From Bacillus australimaris (GTDB lineage Bacteria > Bacillota > Bacilli > Bacillales > Bacillaceae): a stretch of 64,000 nt of DNA. The position numbers and the translations under genes are program-made. This document shows positions 45,706 to 56,315 of this stretch, one piece after another (the first letter of the stretch is position 1; each line of letters begins with the position of its first letter). Under the pieces are notes generated by a model that had not been told where the DNA came from, searched no databases, and saw nothing but the letters and a program-made list of their open reading frames with translations. The stretch is from the NCBI RefSeq assembly GCF_001307105.1, contig NZ_LGYN01000026.1, forward strand, positions 124,001-188,000. Reading direction: 5' to 3'.

Positions 45706-45743
45706 TGTAAAAAGAACCAAAGTTCACAATGACTTTGGTTCCT
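45706..45743 (-). terminator. Rho-independent terminator between rpe and thiN
   Basis: GAACCAAAGT (45714-45723) and ACTTTGGTTC (45732-45741) form a perfect 10-bp stem with an eight-base loop, followed by TTTTT on the minus strand. It ends only a few bases before the thiN ribosome-binding site, leaving no room for a thiN promoter. Confidence 0.8.
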
Positions 45744-45747
45744 TTCT

Positions 45748-46398
45748 TTAAGCTTCTCGAATTGCCTGAATGGCTGCTGCACGGTTATCTTTTCCGTATA
45801 CCGCTGAGCCGGCAACAAGTAAATTAGCGCCTGCCTCTTTGCAGCTCTTTGCCGTCTCTACATTGACACCGCCGTCTATTTCTATGAGTAAGTCTGATAA
45901 GCCCTTTTGTTCACTGAGTGCCTTCACTTCTTTTACCTTCGTGAGGACAGATGGAATAAACGCCTGTCCGCCAAAACCAGGATTCACCGTCATGAATAAG
46001 ACAAGGTCTATATCCTCTAATACATGCTCAATGTGGGAAACAGGTGTGTGCGGGTTCAAGACAACACCTGCTTTTACACCTTGTTCTTTTATGTGCTGTA
46101 TCGTTCGGTGCAAATGTGGACATGCCTCTACATGGACAGAAATAATGTCAGCTCCTGCTTTTGCGAATGCAGGAATATACCGGTCTGGCTGCTCAATCAT
46201 TAAGTGAACATCGAGCGGCAGCTTTGTATGTGGTCTAATCGCTTCCACAACATTCGGTCCAAAGGTGATATTCGGTACAAAATGGCCGTCCATAACATCG
46301 ATATGAATGTAATCCGCTCCGCCTTGTTCCACATCACGGATATCTTTCTCTAAGTTGGCGAAATCTGCTGATAAGATGGAAGGGGCAATATAAACCAT
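45748..46398 (-). CDS. rpe: Ribulose-phosphate 3-epimerase
   Basis: A 216-residue TIM-barrel enzyme. It starts '[18 protein letters not shown]', with metal-binding '[19 protein letters not shown]' and '[10 protein letters not shown]', and '[20 protein letters not shown]'. It interconverts ribulose 5-phosphate and xylulose 5-phosphate in the pentose phosphate pathway. It lies three bases after rsgA and ends at a terminator. Confidence 0.98.
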   Translation of the reverse strand: MVYIAPSILSADFANLEKDIRDVEQGGADYIHIDVMDGHFVPNITFGPNVVEAIRPHTKLPLDVHLMIEQPDRYIPAFAKAGADIISVHVEACPHLHRTIQHIKEQGVKAGVVLNPHTPVSHIEHVLEDIDLVLFMTVNPGFGGQAFIPSVLTKVKEVKALSEQKGLSDLLIEIDGGVNVETAKSCKEAGANLLVAGSAVYGKDNRAAAIQAIREA

Positions 46399-46401
46399 GA
46401 T

Positions 46402-47298
46402 TTAGTACCTCGGCTTTCTGTCTTTGATTTCAGTTAAAAACTCTAAATAATGCTGATAGCGATAGTCTCTGATTTGCTCATGTTCGACCGCTTCTTTTAC
46501 CGCACAGCCCGGCTCTTTCACATGCTGGCAGCCTCTAAACTTACAATCTGCACTCCGCTCTTTGATTTCTAAAAAGTACAAACCTAAATCTTCCGCTTCG
46601 ATGCCTGTAAATTCGAGCGAGCTAAAGCCAGGTGTATCTGCTATGAGCCCTTTTGCTGTATGAATGAGTTCGACATGTCTTGTCGTATGCTTTCCTCTTC
46701 CAAGATGGGAGGAAATATCATTTGTTTTCAGCGCCAAATCAGGACTCATCGCATTTAAAAGGGAGGACTTGCCTACACCAGACTGGCCGGCAAATACAGT
46801 GATTTTATTATGAAAATGCGGGGTCAGCTTTTCAATTCCGTCTCCCTCGATTGTCGATGTTAAATGAACATCATATCCAATTTGCCGATAGTCCTCTGCA
46901 TAGCCTTGAATACTTTCACGCTCTTCATCTGTTTTCAATAAGTCTACTTTTGTGATACAGATAATCGGTTCAATATGATTAGCTTCCACAAGGACTAGAA
47001 ATCTGTCTAAAAGTGATGTGCTAAAGGTTGGTTCTGTCGCTGAGAAAACGAGCACCGCTTGATCAACGTTACTAATAGGCGGCCGAACAAGTTCGTTTGT
47101 CCGCTCTTTTACTTCTAATAAGTAGCCTTCTTTATCGTTGTCCGCTTGATATACGACATAATCTCCAACAAGAGGTGTGATTTTGTTTTTTCGAAAAATG
47201 CCTCTTGCTCTGCACTGAACCACTTTTCCACTTTCTAAAGATTCATCCAGCACATAATAAAATCCGCTTAACGCTTTAATAATTTTGCCCTCAGGCAT
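46402..47298 (-). CDS. rsgA: Ribosome small-subunit-dependent GTPase RsgA (YloQ/CpgA)
   Basis: A 298-residue circularly permuted GTPase. An N-terminal OB-fold (about 1-65) is followed by G4 'ICITKVDLL', then G1 'GQSGVGKSSLL' and G3 'DTPGFSS'. The C-terminal zinc site is Cys/His in 'CKFRGCQHVKEPGCAVKEAV'. It checks late 30S maturation. In B. subtilis the protein is a target of PrkC and its loss affects cell wall shape; prkC is the adjacent upstream gene. Confidence 0.97.
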   Translation of the reverse strand: MPEGKIIKALSGFYYVLDESLESGKVVQCRARGIFRKNKITPLVGDYVVYQADNDKEGYLLEVKERTNELVRPPISNVDQAVLVFSATEPTFSTSLLDRFLVLVEANHIEPIICITKVDLLKTDEERESIQGYAEDYRQIGYDVHLTSTIEGDGIEKLTPHFHNKITVFAGQSGVGKSSLLNAMSPDLALKTNDISSHLGRGKHTTRHVELIHTAKGLIADTPGFSSLEFTGIEAEDLGLYFLEIKERSADCKFRGCQHVKEPGCAVKEAVEHEQIRDYRYQHYLEFLTEIKDRKPRY

Positions 47299-47310
47299 AA
47301 AGTCCCTCCT

Positions 47311-49266
47311 TTATTCATCATCAGGGTATTCGATCGTTTTAGAGCTGACCACTTTATCATCAACCGTCACTTGATAGTATCCTTTTTGACCTGGTTCAAT
47401 CTTAAATTTAATGGTCCGTTCAGTTGGTGCAGTGATGCTAAAGGTTTCATATGAATCAGAAATACTATGCTCTGCATCATCAATGGAAATCTGGACGGTC
47501 ATCTCTTGCCCTTCCGTTTCGGGTTCATACGGAATGGCGATTTTCTCAGTCACCGTTTTAGCCGGCTTTTCCTTTGGCCCAAGAGAGAATGTGACCTTGA
47601 CCGTATCACCTGGTTTGACAGCAGTACCTGCTCCTGGTTCCTGCTTCATCACTTCACCTTTTGGCACATCGTCAGAATACGCTTCTTTTTCATCCAGCTT
47701 TAATCCATTATCCTCTAAATAATTCGATGCCGCCTGCTTACTATATGTCGTTAAATCACGCAACGTAATATCGGCAGGACCTATACTCACAGTTAACGTC
47801 ACTTCTTCATCTGCTGCGACAAGCTCTGTATTCGCTGAAGGTTTCTGTTCCATGACAATTCCAGATTCGGTGTCATTATCATTTACTTCCTCCACAACAA
47901 CCTGCTTAAACCCTTTTTTCTCTAATAATTCTTTTGCTTTATCGACCTTTTCTCCCGTTACATCTGGTAATTCGGTCTTTTCCTTGCCTGAACTTTGGTA
48001 AAGCTGAATTTCTGTTCCTTCTTTTACCTTTGTACCGATTTTCGGGTCTGTTTTGACGACAAGCCCTTTTTCAATTTTCTCATCAGCAATATCAATTGGA
48101 TCAGAGGCAACGGTGAAACCAGCTTTCTTCAAGGTATCCTCTGCTTTTTCAACCGTCATGCCAGATACATCAGTGACCTCAACATCTTTTGGAAAGAGTA
48201 AGCCCGGAAACACAGTAATGGCTAAAATCGTTGCAGCAGTTAGAATAAATAAGATTGTTGCTACAACCCAAGGCCATTTTTTTCGTTTCTTTTTTGGCTT
48301 TTGTTTCTCTTTTTTCTTCGGTTTCTGAGCCGGATGGACGGCTGTTTTTTCATTGTCTTGATCAACTTGATGATCTTGAATGATGGGGATCGCTTTCGTT
48401 GCTTCATGATCCTCTTCAATGACAAAGCGTTTTTCTTTTAGTCTTGCAGGGTCGAAAGCCGTTTTTAAGTCTTTTTGCATTTCAGATGCATCTTCATATC
48501 GATAAAATGGATCCTTGGCCATTGCCTTTAAAATAATGTTTTCCACGCTTTGTGGAACAGAAGGATTCCACCTTCTCACAGATGGCGGCTCTGATTGCAA
48601 ATGCTTCAGCGCAACACTGACAGCCGATTCCCCTTCAAACGGCATGCGTCCAGAGATCAGTTCATAGAGCACAATGCCAAGTGAATAGATGTCTGACTTT
48701 TTCGTTGCAAGACCACCGCGTGCTTGTTCTGGAGACAAATAGTGCACAGAACCTAGGACAGAGTTTGTATGAGTAATGGTCGCTGAGCTGAGAGCCATGG
48801 CAATCCCAAAATCAGTGACTTTAATATTCCCCATGTGGTCTATTAATATATTGTGAGGCTTAATGTCCCGGTGGACGAGCTGTTTCGCATGGGCTTCTTC
48901 CATCGCCGCAACGACTTGCTCCATAATGCGAACGGCTTCTTTCGGATGAAGCGGGCCATTGGCGTGTATGTATTCTTTCAGCGTCATCCCCTCGACATAT
49001 TCCATGACAATATAATAAATGTCCTCTTCTTCCCCTACATCGTAAATGCTGACTATATTTGGATGATCTAAGCTTGCGGCTGATTGCGCTTCACGACGGA
49101 AACGTCTAATAAAATCATCATCGCTTGCAAAATCAAAGCGCAAAATTTTAATCGCAACTTCGCGATCTAAAATCATATCCTCCGCCAAATAAACGTTTGC
49201 CATTCCGCCTCCGCCTATGACGCGAAGAATCTGATAACGGCCGCTGATCCGTTTTCCGATCAACAC
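47311..49266 (-). CDS. prkC: Membrane Ser/Thr protein kinase PrkC with PASTA domains
   Basis: A 651-residue protein. The kinase domain (about 10-270) has a glycine loop '[15 protein letters not shown]', Lys40, Asp134 in HRDIKPHN and Asp152 in DFG. A Lys-rich segment leads to one membrane helix (about 330-355). Three extracellular PASTA repeats (about 356-565) and a C-terminal Ig-like end follow. It senses muropeptides or lipid II and in B. subtilis triggers spore germination and regulates wall and translation targets. It overlaps prpC by seven bases. Confidence 0.98.
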   Translation of the reverse strand: MLIGKRISGRYQILRVIGGGGMANVYLAEDMILDREVAIKILRFDFASDDDFIRRFRREAQSAASLDHPNIVSIYDVGEEEDIYYIVMEYVEGMTLKEYIHANGPLHPKEAVRIMEQVVAAMEEAHAKQLVHRDIKPHNILIDHMGNIKVTDFGIAMALSSATITHTNSVLGSVHYLSPEQARGGLATKKSDIYSLGIVLYELISGRMPFEGESAVSVALKHLQSEPPSVRRWNPSVPQSVENIILKAMAKDPFYRYEDASEMQKDLKTAFDPARLKEKRFVIEEDHEATKAIPIIQDHQVDQDNEKTAVHPAQKPKKKEKQKPKKKRKKWPWVVATILFILTAATILAITVFPGLLFPKDVEVTDVSGMTVEKAEDTLKKAGFTVASDPIDIADEKIEKGLVVKTDPKIGTKVKEGTEIQLYQSSGKEKTELPDVTGEKVDKAKELLEKKGFKQVVVEEVNDNDTESGIVMEQKPSANTELVAADEEVTLTVSIGPADITLRDLTTYSKQAASNYLEDNGLKLDEKEAYSDDVPKGEVMKQEPGAGTAVKPGDTVKVTFSLGPKEKPAKTVTEKIAIPYEPETEGQEMTVQISIDDAEHSISDSYETFSITAPTERTIKFKIEPGQKGYYQVTVDDKVVSSKTIEYPDDE

Positions 49267-50030
49267 TTGCTGTCACCCTCCTCTGGTAGGGAGGAGATTT
49301 CTAACAATACTGCTGTAATGTTATCTTCACCGCCGTTGTCATTCGCTGTTTGAATTAACGCTGTTACTTTTTCATCTGGTGCGGTCGGTTGCGTTAAAAT
49401 ATGAATCAAATTCTCTTCTTCTAATTTATTCGATAAACCATCTGAGCAAAGTAGAATTTGATCTCCTGGATCCACTTCAAAGGTATGTGCATCAATTTGA
49501 ACGTGTTGATCCGTTCCTAATGCTTTCGTGAGCACATTTTTTCTTGGATGATATTCTGCATCCTCTTTTGAAATTTCACCTGTTTTCACAAGCTCATTCA
49601 CAAGTGAATGGTCATCTGTTAATTGGGTTAGTGCTCCTTCTCTTAGCAAGTAGCAGCGGCTGTCTCCAATATGGGCAATTGTGACCGTTTGCAAATGAAC
49701 GAGCGCACAAACAATGGTCGTACCCATTCCTTGGCACTCCTCATTGTTTTTCGCATGTTCATATACTTGATGATTAATGTCACTAATTTTTGAGATTAAC
49801 CAGCTTTCTTGCTCTGCTGGTTTTGCTGGAATTGAAGATGCTTCTTCCCAGTATTCTTTTAAAGAAGAGACTGCCATCTTGCTGGCGACATCACCAGCAA
49901 GATGACCTCCCATTCCATCTGCTACAACAGCTAGAAGAGTGTCTTCTTTTGCTTCAAAAATACCTGCATCATCTTCATTATGCTGACGGACTTTTCCTGT
50001 ATCGGTTTGAAAGGCTGCCCTTATCAACAT
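49260..50030 (-). CDS. prpC: PP2C-type protein phosphatase PrpC
   Basis: A 256-residue PPM phosphatase with complete metal-site motifs: '[10 protein letters not shown]', '[20 protein letters not shown]', '[10 protein letters not shown]', '[15 protein letters not shown]', '[14 protein letters not shown]' and '[12 protein letters not shown]'. It dephosphorylates PrkC and its targets. Its 3' end overlaps prkC, the usual phosphatase–kinase pair, and it follows rlmN by three bases. Confidence 0.98.
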   Translation of the reverse strand: MLIRAAFQTDTGKVRQHNEDDAGIFEAKEDTLLAVVADGMGGHLAGDVASKMAVSSLKEYWEEASSIPAKPAEQESWLISKISDINHQVYEHAKNNEECQGMGTTIVCALVHLQTVTIAHIGDSRCYLLREGALTQLTDDHSLVNELVKTGEISKEDAEYHPRKNVLTKALGTDQHVQIDAHTFEVDPGDQILLCSDGLSNKLEEENLIHILTQPTAPDEKVTALIQTANDNGGEDNITAVLLEISSLPEEGDSKC

Positions 50031-50033
50031 TCG

Positions 50034-51116
50034 TCACCTCGTCTCTTCCTGACGCTCCTTCGCTCTTAGCTGACCGCAAGCAGCATCAATGTCATGGCCT
50101 TGCTCTCGTCTAATCGTTACGTTTACGCCGCGTTCTTTCAGCGTTTTTTCAAATAGGAAGATTTGTTCTCTTGGTGTTCTTACATAATCCCTTTCAGGTA
50201 CATAGTTCACCGGAATGAGGTTCACGTGGCACTTGATTCCTTTTAATAAGTCCGCAAGTTCTTCCGCATGATGAACTTGATCATTTACTCCGCCAAACAG
50301 GCCGTATTCAAAGCTGACACGTCTTCCCGTTTTTTGAATGTAGTATTCAATGGCTTCCATTAATTTTGGCAGCTTATATGCCTTATTGATCGGCATTAGA
50401 CGGCTTCTGATCTCTGTGTTTGGTGCATGCAGAGAGACAGCAAAGTTAATTTGCATTTGCTCATCAGCGAATTGATAAATCTTTGGAATGATTCCGCTTG
50501 TTGATACCGTAATATGACGAGCGCCAATGTTTAAACCTTTGTCATGGTTGATGATTTTAAGGAAGGCAAGCATTTCGTCAAAGTTATCAAACGGTTCACC
50601 AATTCCCATGATGACAACAGAGCTGACTCTCTCCTCTGTTTCATCAAGCGCCTGCTGCACTTTCAATACTTGAGCAACGATTTCTCCCGCTTCAAGGTTA
50701 CGTTTTAACCCGCCAAGTGTAGATGCACAGAATGTACAGCCAATTCGGCAGCCAACTTGAGTTGTGACACAGACAGAGTTGCCGTATTCGTGACGCATGA
50801 GCACTGTTTCAATGGTATAGCCATCGTGTAATTCAAATAAAAACTTGATGGTTCCGTCTTGAGACGTTTGTTTGATCACGGTTTTTAATGTCGTGATCGC
50901 AAATTGATCTTTTAATTTTTCTCTTAAATCCTTTGAAAGGTTCGACATTTCGTCAAAGGATGTCACACGTTTCTCATAAAGCCACTCAAAAATTTGAGCT
51001 GCGCGGAAAGGCTTTTCGCCTTGTTCTTTTAACCATTCTTTCATTTCGTCAAGCTCAAATGAGTAGATCGACGGCATATCTGTCTTCAGTTCTTTTCTTA
51101 CTTTTTGTTCTGTCAT
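50034..51116 (-). CDS. rlmN: Dual-specificity 23S rRNA/tRNA adenine-C2 methyltransferase RlmN
   Basis: A 360-residue radical SAM enzyme with the CxxxCxxC cluster motif in '[20 protein letters not shown]' and '[20 protein letters not shown]'. The late Cys ('[10 protein letters not shown]') serves as the methyl-transfer residue. It makes m2A2503 in 23S rRNA and m2A37 in some tRNAs. It lies between rsmB and prpC. Confidence 0.97.
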   Translation of the reverse strand: MTEQKVRKELKTDMPSIYSFELDEMKEWLKEQGEKPFRAAQIFEWLYEKRVTSFDEMSNLSKDLREKLKDQFAITTLKTVIKQTSQDGTIKFLFELHDGYTIETVLMRHEYGNSVCVTTQVGCRIGCTFCASTLGGLKRNLEAGEIVAQVLKVQQALDETEERVSSVVIMGIGEPFDNFDEMLAFLKIINHDKGLNIGARHITVSTSGIIPKIYQFADEQMQINFAVSLHAPNTEIRSRLMPINKAYKLPKLMEAIEYYIQKTGRRVSFEYGLFGGVNDQVHHAEELADLLKGIKCHVNLIPVNYVPERDYVRTPREQIFLFEKTLKERGVNVTIRREQGHDIDAACGQLRAKERQEETR

Positions 51117-51119
51117 TTT

Positions 51120-52463
51120 TTATCCCTTCTTTCTCATGCTGCAAATAAAGAAACCATCTGTTCCGAAATAATGAGGAAGAATTTGTACACTTCCGTTTTG
51201 AACAAACGGAGCAACCTGCTCAGGCAGCCGTTCATTAAGAGATAGATCGGGTTCGAAGTCTTGGTGTTCTTGTAAAAACGCATGAATCACTTGTTGATTT
51301 TCTGTTGGGTCCATTGTACATGTACTATATACAAGGGTTCCGCCCGGCTTTAAAAGCGGGGCTGCTTCCTTCAAAATTGCCTGCTGAATAACGGCAAGCC
51401 TTGCTGAGTCTTCTGGAGACTTTGTATATTTCATATCTGGTTTTCGTCTGATGACGCCAAAACCAGAACATGGTGCATCAATGAGGATACGGTCAAACGA
51501 AGCTTCGCTGTAATAGTCTGCCGCTTTCCTTGCATCAAGTGCTTTTGCCTCAATGTGAGAAAGGTTTAGACGTTTTGCCGCTTGTTTGATGAGTTTCACT
51601 TTGTGTTCGTGTAAGTCAAGTGAAACAATTTTGCCCTCATCATTCATACGTTCTGCAATATGTGTTGATTTTCCGCCAGGAGCCGCACAGGCGTCAAGCA
51701 CTGTTTCTCCCGGCTGAGGGTCGAGCGCTCTAGCAACAAGCATCGAGCTTTCATCTTGAATGGTGACAAAACCCTCTTGAAACGAAGGGGCCGAGACGAT
51801 GGATCCTTTCATGAGCTTGAGTGCATCTTCAGATAAGTCACCGAGCTCTGTTTCAATTCCTGCATCCATTAGGTCTTGCTGAAGTGCTACGCGATCCGTT
51901 TTCATTCGATTAACGCGCAGGGTTTGCTTTGGCGGTACTAAATGAATGCGGCACATGCTTTCTGCCGCTTCAAATCCGTACGCCTGAACCCATTCCTGCA
52001 CGAGCCATAATGGGTGGCTTGTCTCAATGGAAAGCCGTTTTACCGGATCTTTGATCGCATCAAATGTCGGAACGCCTTCTCTTTGTACGGAACGAAGAAC
52101 GCCGTTGACAAGTGAAGAAATCCCCTTATGCCCGCGCTTTTTCGTGATCTCAACTGCTTCATGAATGGCTGCACGATCTGGGATTTTTTCAAGGTAGACC
52201 ATTTGATAAAGAGACATCCGTAAAAGCTGCATAACCCACGGAGCCACCTTTTGCGGTTTTTTCACAAAGGGCGCAAGCATATAATCTAATGCCAGCTTAT
52301 TTTGCAGTGTACCGTATACAAGCTCTGTTAACAGCGGTTTGTCCTGATCAGCTAAATCTTTATCTTTCATGACTGACTGCAAAAGCAAATTACTGTAAGC
52401 TTGGTTTTGTTCGAGTTTGATTAAGGCGTCCAGCGCTATTTCTCTCACATTACTTTTCTTCAT
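51120..52463 (-). CDS. rsmB: 16S rRNA (cytosine-967-C5)-methyltransferase RsmB (Sun)
   Basis: A 447-residue protein. An N-terminal NusB-like RNA-binding domain (about 1-130, '[20 protein letters not shown]') is followed by an AdoMet methyltransferase domain with '[19 protein letters not shown]', '[20 protein letters not shown]' and the nucleophile Cys in '[14 protein letters not shown]'. It overlaps fmt by 14 bases. Confidence 0.97.
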   Translation of the reverse strand: MKKSNVREIALDALIKLEQNQAYSNLLLQSVMKDKDLADQDKPLLTELVYGTLQNKLALDYMLAPFVKKPQKVAPWVMQLLRMSLYQMVYLEKIPDRAAIHEAVEITKKRGHKGISSLVNGVLRSVQREGVPTFDAIKDPVKRLSIETSHPLWLVQEWVQAYGFEAAESMCRIHLVPPKQTLRVNRMKTDRVALQQDLMDAGIETELGDLSEDALKLMKGSIVSAPSFQEGFVTIQDESSMLVARALDPQPGETVLDACAAPGGKSTHIAERMNDEGKIVSLDLHEHKVKLIKQAAKRLNLSHIEAKALDARKAADYYSEASFDRILIDAPCSGFGVIRRKPDMKYTKSPEDSARLAVIQQAILKEAAPLLKPGGTLVYSTCTMDPTENQQVIHAFLQEHQDFEPDLSLNERLPEQVAPFVQNGSVQILPHYFGTDGFFICSMRKKG

Positions 52464-53403
52464 TCATTAACCCTAATTTCTGTCCAATTTCGATATTTGC
52501 GCCTCTTAAGAAGTCTTCGCCGCTCATTCTTTTCTTTCCAGCCGGCTGCACACCTGTTAATAAAAGGCCTTGCTCATTCCCTGTTCCAATGACCGGACCT
52601 TCTTTTTGAAGCTCGATCACTTTCCCTGGTTCTTCTTGCGCTTGAAGCGGAACCTTTTTCGCTTCCCATACTTTTAGGTGAGCGCCGTTCCATTCAGTAT
52701 AGGCAACTGGCCATGGATTTAAGCCGCGAACTTGGTTGTAAAGCTCTTCACCGGTTTTTGTCCAGTCTAGTCTTTCTTGCTCGCGCTTAATATTTGGTGC
52801 ATACGTTGCCGCTTCTTCATTTTGCGGAATTGGAGAAATCGACCCGCTCAGAACATTTGGCACTGTATCTTTTAAAAGCGAAGCGCCTGCAGCACTTAAT
52901 TTGTCATGCAATGTTCCGACATTGTCTAATTCATCGATTTCTACTTCTACTTTACTGATCATGTCACCTGCATCGAGTCTCTCCACCATGTACATGATGG
53001 TGACGCCTGTTTTCTTTTTGCCTTGGAGGATCGCATAATGAATTGGCGCACCGCCTCTTAGTTCTGGCAGCAGAGAGGCATGAACATTGATACAGCCAAA
53101 CTGAGGTTCATCCAGTAATCGTTTTGGTAAAATTTGTCCAAATGCCGCTGTGACAATTAAATCTGGCTTTAATGCCAGTACTTTATCAATTTCTTCATCA
53201 AGACGCACCTTTTCAGGCTGTAGCACAGGGATGCCGTGCTTTAAGGCTTCCACTTTCACAGGAGGCGGCGTCAGCACTCGTTTTCTGCCTTTCGGGCGAT
53301 CAGGCTGCGTGACGACCCCTACCACTTCGTATCCTTCTGTTATCAGTGTTTGCAGCACAGGTACTGAGAAATCAGGGGTTCCCATAAATACGATACGTGC
53401 CAT
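52450..53403 (-). CDS. fmt: Methionyl-tRNA formyltransferase
   Basis: A 317-residue enzyme from the ATG at 53401-53403 (GGAAGGG eight bases upstream; an in-frame GTG three codons earlier overlaps the ribosome-binding site). The formyl-THF site is '[20 protein letters not shown]' with catalytic Asn/His and '[17 protein letters not shown]' with Asp. A C-terminal tRNA-binding domain follows. It formylates initiator tRNA; the adjacent def removes the formyl group again. Confidence 0.97.
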   Translation of the reverse strand: MARIVFMGTPDFSVPVLQTLITEGYEVVGVVTQPDRPKGRKRVLTPPPVKVEALKHGIPVLQPEKVRLDEEIDKVLALKPDLIVTAAFGQILPKRLLDEPQFGCINVHASLLPELRGGAPIHYAILQGKKKTGVTIMYMVERLDAGDMISKVEVEIDELDNVGTLHDKLSAAGASLLKDTVPNVLSGSISPIPQNEEAATYAPNIKREQERLDWTKTGEELYNQVRGLNPWPVAYTEWNGAHLKVWEAKKVPLQAQEEPGKVIELQKEGPVIGTGNEQGLLLTGVQPAGKKRMSGEDFLRGANIEIGQKLGLMNEEK

Positions 53404-53408
53404 TTTCT

Positions 53409-53891
53409 TCACCCTTCCATTTCCGCAAGTTCTTTTTCTGTATAGGTTTGAATGATTTTCGACGTAAATAATATGCCGTCTAAATGATCAATTTCGTGCA
53501 ATAAGGCTCTTGCTAAAAATCCTTCTGCTTCTATTGTAAATGGTTTGCCTTTCTTATCAAAGGCTTTTACCTTCACATAGTTTGGTCTTTCTACAGTACC
53601 GTATAAAGATGGAAAGCTTAGGCAGCCTTCAATATCTGTTTGACTTCCTTCTACTTTAAGTACCTCGGGATTCACTAAATCAATTCTGCCGGATTCTTCT
53701 CCGATATCTACCACTGCAATTCTTTTAGAAATACCGATTTGTGGTGCTGCTAGTCCGACTCCATCTAGCTCAAGCATTGTATCATACATATCATCCAGCA
53801 GTTTTTTTAGCTTTTTATCGAACGTATCGACAGGCTCTGTCTTTTGTTCAAGCACTTCTGCCGGATGTGTGACGATTGGTTTTACTGCCAC
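53409..53891 (-). CDS. def: Peptide deformylase
   Basis: A 160-residue metalloenzyme with the three motifs [10 protein letters not shown] (about 44-53), EGCLSFP (metal ligand Cys90) and HEIDHLDG (His132, catalytic Glu133, His136). It removes N-formyl groups from nascent proteins. It lies between priA and fmt. A cell may carry a second deformylase elsewhere, as B. subtilis does. Confidence 0.97.
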   Translation of the reverse strand: MAVKPIVTHPAEVLEQKTEPVDTFDKKLKKLLDDMYDTMLELDGVGLAAPQIGISKRIAVVDIGEESGRIDLVNPEVLKVEGSQTDIEGCLSFPSLYGTVERPNYVKVKAFDKKGKPFTIEAEGFLARALLHEIDHLDGILFTSKIIQTYTEKELAEMEG

Positions 53892-53906
53892 TTAAAGCCC
53901 TCCGTT

Positions 53907-56315
53907 TTACATCATCATATATGGATTCATATCTATTGAAATCATCAATTGTTTTTGTTCCATTTCCTTTTGATAATGATCTTGTATTTTCCGTAGTAAA
54001 CTTGCCAGTTCATTTTCCCTTTTGTATTTTATCACGCATTGATAGCGATATCTATCTTTGATCTTAGCGATTGGCGAAGCAGCCGGACCAAGGATTCGTG
54101 TATTCGGTGCACAGTTCATTTTTAGGAACTGGACAATTTGATCAGTGACATGTGCTGCCTTCGTCACTTCTTCATGTGAAACTGTCACCATCGCCAAGAA
54201 GTAATACGGCGGGTAGGATTGGTTGCGGCGATGCAGCATTTCCTGTTCATAAAAGGCTTCATAGTCGTGCTGCTTTGTTAATTCAATACTGTAGTGAGAA
54301 GGCGTATACGATTGAATAATAACCGAGCCTGCTTTTTCATGGCGCCCTGCCCTGCCGCTGACTTGCGTGAGAAGCTGGAATGTTTTCTCGCTTGAACGGA
54401 AATCAGGGATATGAAGGGATGTATCCGCACTGAGTACACCAACAAGCGTGACATCTGGGAAGTCCAGCCCCTTTGCAATCATCTGCGTTCCGAGCAGAAT
54501 GTCCGCTTCTTTATTACCAAAAGAGGTGAGAAGCTTTTCATGGGCACCTTTTCGAGACGTTGTATCCACATCCATCCTTATGACCCGCGCCTCAGGCAAC
54601 ACCTTTGTCAGCTCTTCTTCTACTCGCTGCGTGCCAGTACCAAAATAGCGGATATGCTCACTGTGGCATTCTGGACATTCAGCAGGTACTGGTGCTTCGT
54701 GACCACAATAATGACACTTTAGCCGCTTTTGATAGCGATGATAGGTGAGAGAAATTTCACAGTGAGGACATTGCTCCACATATCCGCAATCACGGCACAT
54801 CACAAAGGAGGAATAGCCTCTTTTGTTCAGGAACAAGACAGCTTGTTCTTTCCTTTCAAGCACTTCTTTTAACCTGAGCATTAATTCCTCTGAAAACATG
54901 GACCGGTTGCCGCCCCTTAGTTCTTCTCTCATATCAATTAACGAAACGTGCGGCAGCTGCTGCTGGTTGACGCGGTGCTTTAGCGACAGCAATGTATACA
55001 CGCCTTTTTTCGCACGCGCATAAGTCTCAAGCGAAGGTGTTGCACTGCCTAATACAACTGGACATTGATGCCGCCCTGCTCGTTCAATGGCAACATCCTT
55101 GGCATGGTAACGAGGCATTTCTTCTTGCTTATAAGAGGACTCGTGCTCTTCATCGATAATAATCATGCCTAGATTTTCAAATGGTGCGAAGACAGCAGAT
55201 CGTGCGCCTACGACAAGTTTGACTTCCTTGCGATGAATTTTCCGCCATTCATCATATTTTTCTCCTGTCGATAAGCCGCTGTGAAGAACAGCCACATTTG
55301 AGCCAAATCGTTCTTTAAACCGCTGCACCATTTGAGGGGTTAATGAGATTTCAGGAACTAGGACGATCGCTTCTTTTCCTTTTTGAAGGACATGATCAAT
55401 TGTCTGCAAATAAATCTCCGTTTTGCCGCTTCCTGTCACCCCGTGCAAAAGAAAGGTTTCGTGTTGATCATCACTCACTGCTTGATGAATATGCTTTGCC
55501 GCTTCTCTTTGCTCTGGCGTGAGATCAAGTGGAGCAGATGGTGTAAATTCCCGGTCTTGATACGGGTCTCGATAGACCTCTTCATAGCTTTCTGTTAACA
55601 GTCCTTCTTGAATAAAAGTTTTAAGCGTTTGAGAACTTGTGCCTGTTTGCTGCTGCAAATCTTTCGCTAAAAAGGTTGTCTTATCCGCTTGAAGCAAGAA
55701 GGAAAGCAGCGCTTTTTGTTTCACTGCATTTTTCTTTAGCTGCTGCTGCTTTTCTTCAAGTTCTTCTTTCGATGCAGCTACATGAAGCGTGCGCACTTTT
55801 TTCTTTCCAGATTTTTGCGAGACGTGGTATCTCACCTCTAAATGCCCTTTTTGGACATGCTTTTGAATCTGCTTTAATAGTTCAGCCGGGATGTCAGCGT
55901 AAAGAATACTATCTCGCTGACCGAAAAGCTCTTTCAATGACTGCGGAAGTTCTTCCTCTGAGAGCACCTGAATTTCTTTTTCATACTTTGCCTTCATGGC
56001 TGCGGGCAGCATTGATTGAAGTGCCGTAATATGATAGGACAATGTTTTTTCCGTCAGCCAGTGGGAAAGCTCCAATAGCTCAACTGTCAGAACAGGCGAT
56101 AAGTCAAATAAATCAACAATGTCCTTGATGTTTCCTGTTTTTACGTCTGTTTCATCTTTGACTTTTGTCACAAACCCTTGAATTTTCCTCGGGCCAAAGG
56201 GAACGACCACCCTCATACCCGCTTTGACGAGATCTTTGAACCGATCTGGCACACGGTAATCAAATGGCCGGTCAATGGCTTTCGTTGTGACATCCACTAT
56301 GACTTCAGCAATCAT
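53907..56315 (-). CDS. priA: Primosomal protein N' (replication restart helicase PriA)
   Basis: An 802-residue superfamily 2 helicase. An N-terminal 3'-end-binding domain precedes Walker A 'LLHGVTGSGKTEIYLQTI' and 'MIIIDEEHESSYKQEEMPRY'. A cysteine-rich zinc insert ('CRDCGYVEQCPHCEISLTYH', 'CHYCGHEAPVPAECPEC') is followed by 'LLTQVSGRAGRHEKAG'. It rebuilds the replisome at stalled forks and is essential to restart via DnaD/DnaB. It overlaps coaBC by four bases. Confidence 0.97.
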   Translation of the reverse strand: MIAEVIVDVTTKAIDRPFDYRVPDRFKDLVKAGMRVVVPFGPRKIQGFVTKVKDETDVKTGNIKDIVDLFDLSPVLTVELLELSHWLTEKTLSYHITALQSMLPAAMKAKYEKEIQVLSEEELPQSLKELFGQRDSILYADIPAELLKQIQKHVQKGHLEVRYHVSQKSGKKKVRTLHVAASKEELEEKQQQLKKNAVKQKALLSFLLQADKTTFLAKDLQQQTGTSSQTLKTFIQEGLLTESYEEVYRDPYQDREFTPSAPLDLTPEQREAAKHIHQAVSDDQHETFLLHGVTGSGKTEIYLQTIDHVLQKGKEAIVLVPEISLTPQMVQRFKERFGSNVAVLHSGLSTGEKYDEWRKIHRKEVKLVVGARSAVFAPFENLGMIIIDEEHESSYKQEEMPRYHAKDVAIERAGRHQCPVVLGSATPSLETYARAKKGVYTLLSLKHRVNQQQLPHVSLIDMREELRGGNRSMFSEELMLRLKEVLERKEQAVLFLNKRGYSSFVMCRDCGYVEQCPHCEISLTYHRYQKRLKCHYCGHEAPVPAECPECHSEHIRYFGTGTQRVEEELTKVLPEARVIRMDVDTTSRKGAHEKLLTSFGNKEADILLGTQMIAKGLDFPDVTLVGVLSADTSLHIPDFRSSEKTFQLLTQVSGRAGRHEKAGSVIIQSYTPSHYSIELTKQHDYEAFYEQEMLHRRNQSYPPYYFLAMVTVSHEEVTKAAHVTDQIVQFLKMNCAPNTRILGPAASPIAKIKDRYRYQCVIKYKRENELASLLRKIQDHYQKEMEQKQLMISIDMNPYMMM

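Noticed and set aside
45600-45760. Thiamine diphosphate riboswitch before thiN
   Set aside because: The gap holds only a simple terminator hairpin; the conserved THI-box motif (CUGAGA) is absent.
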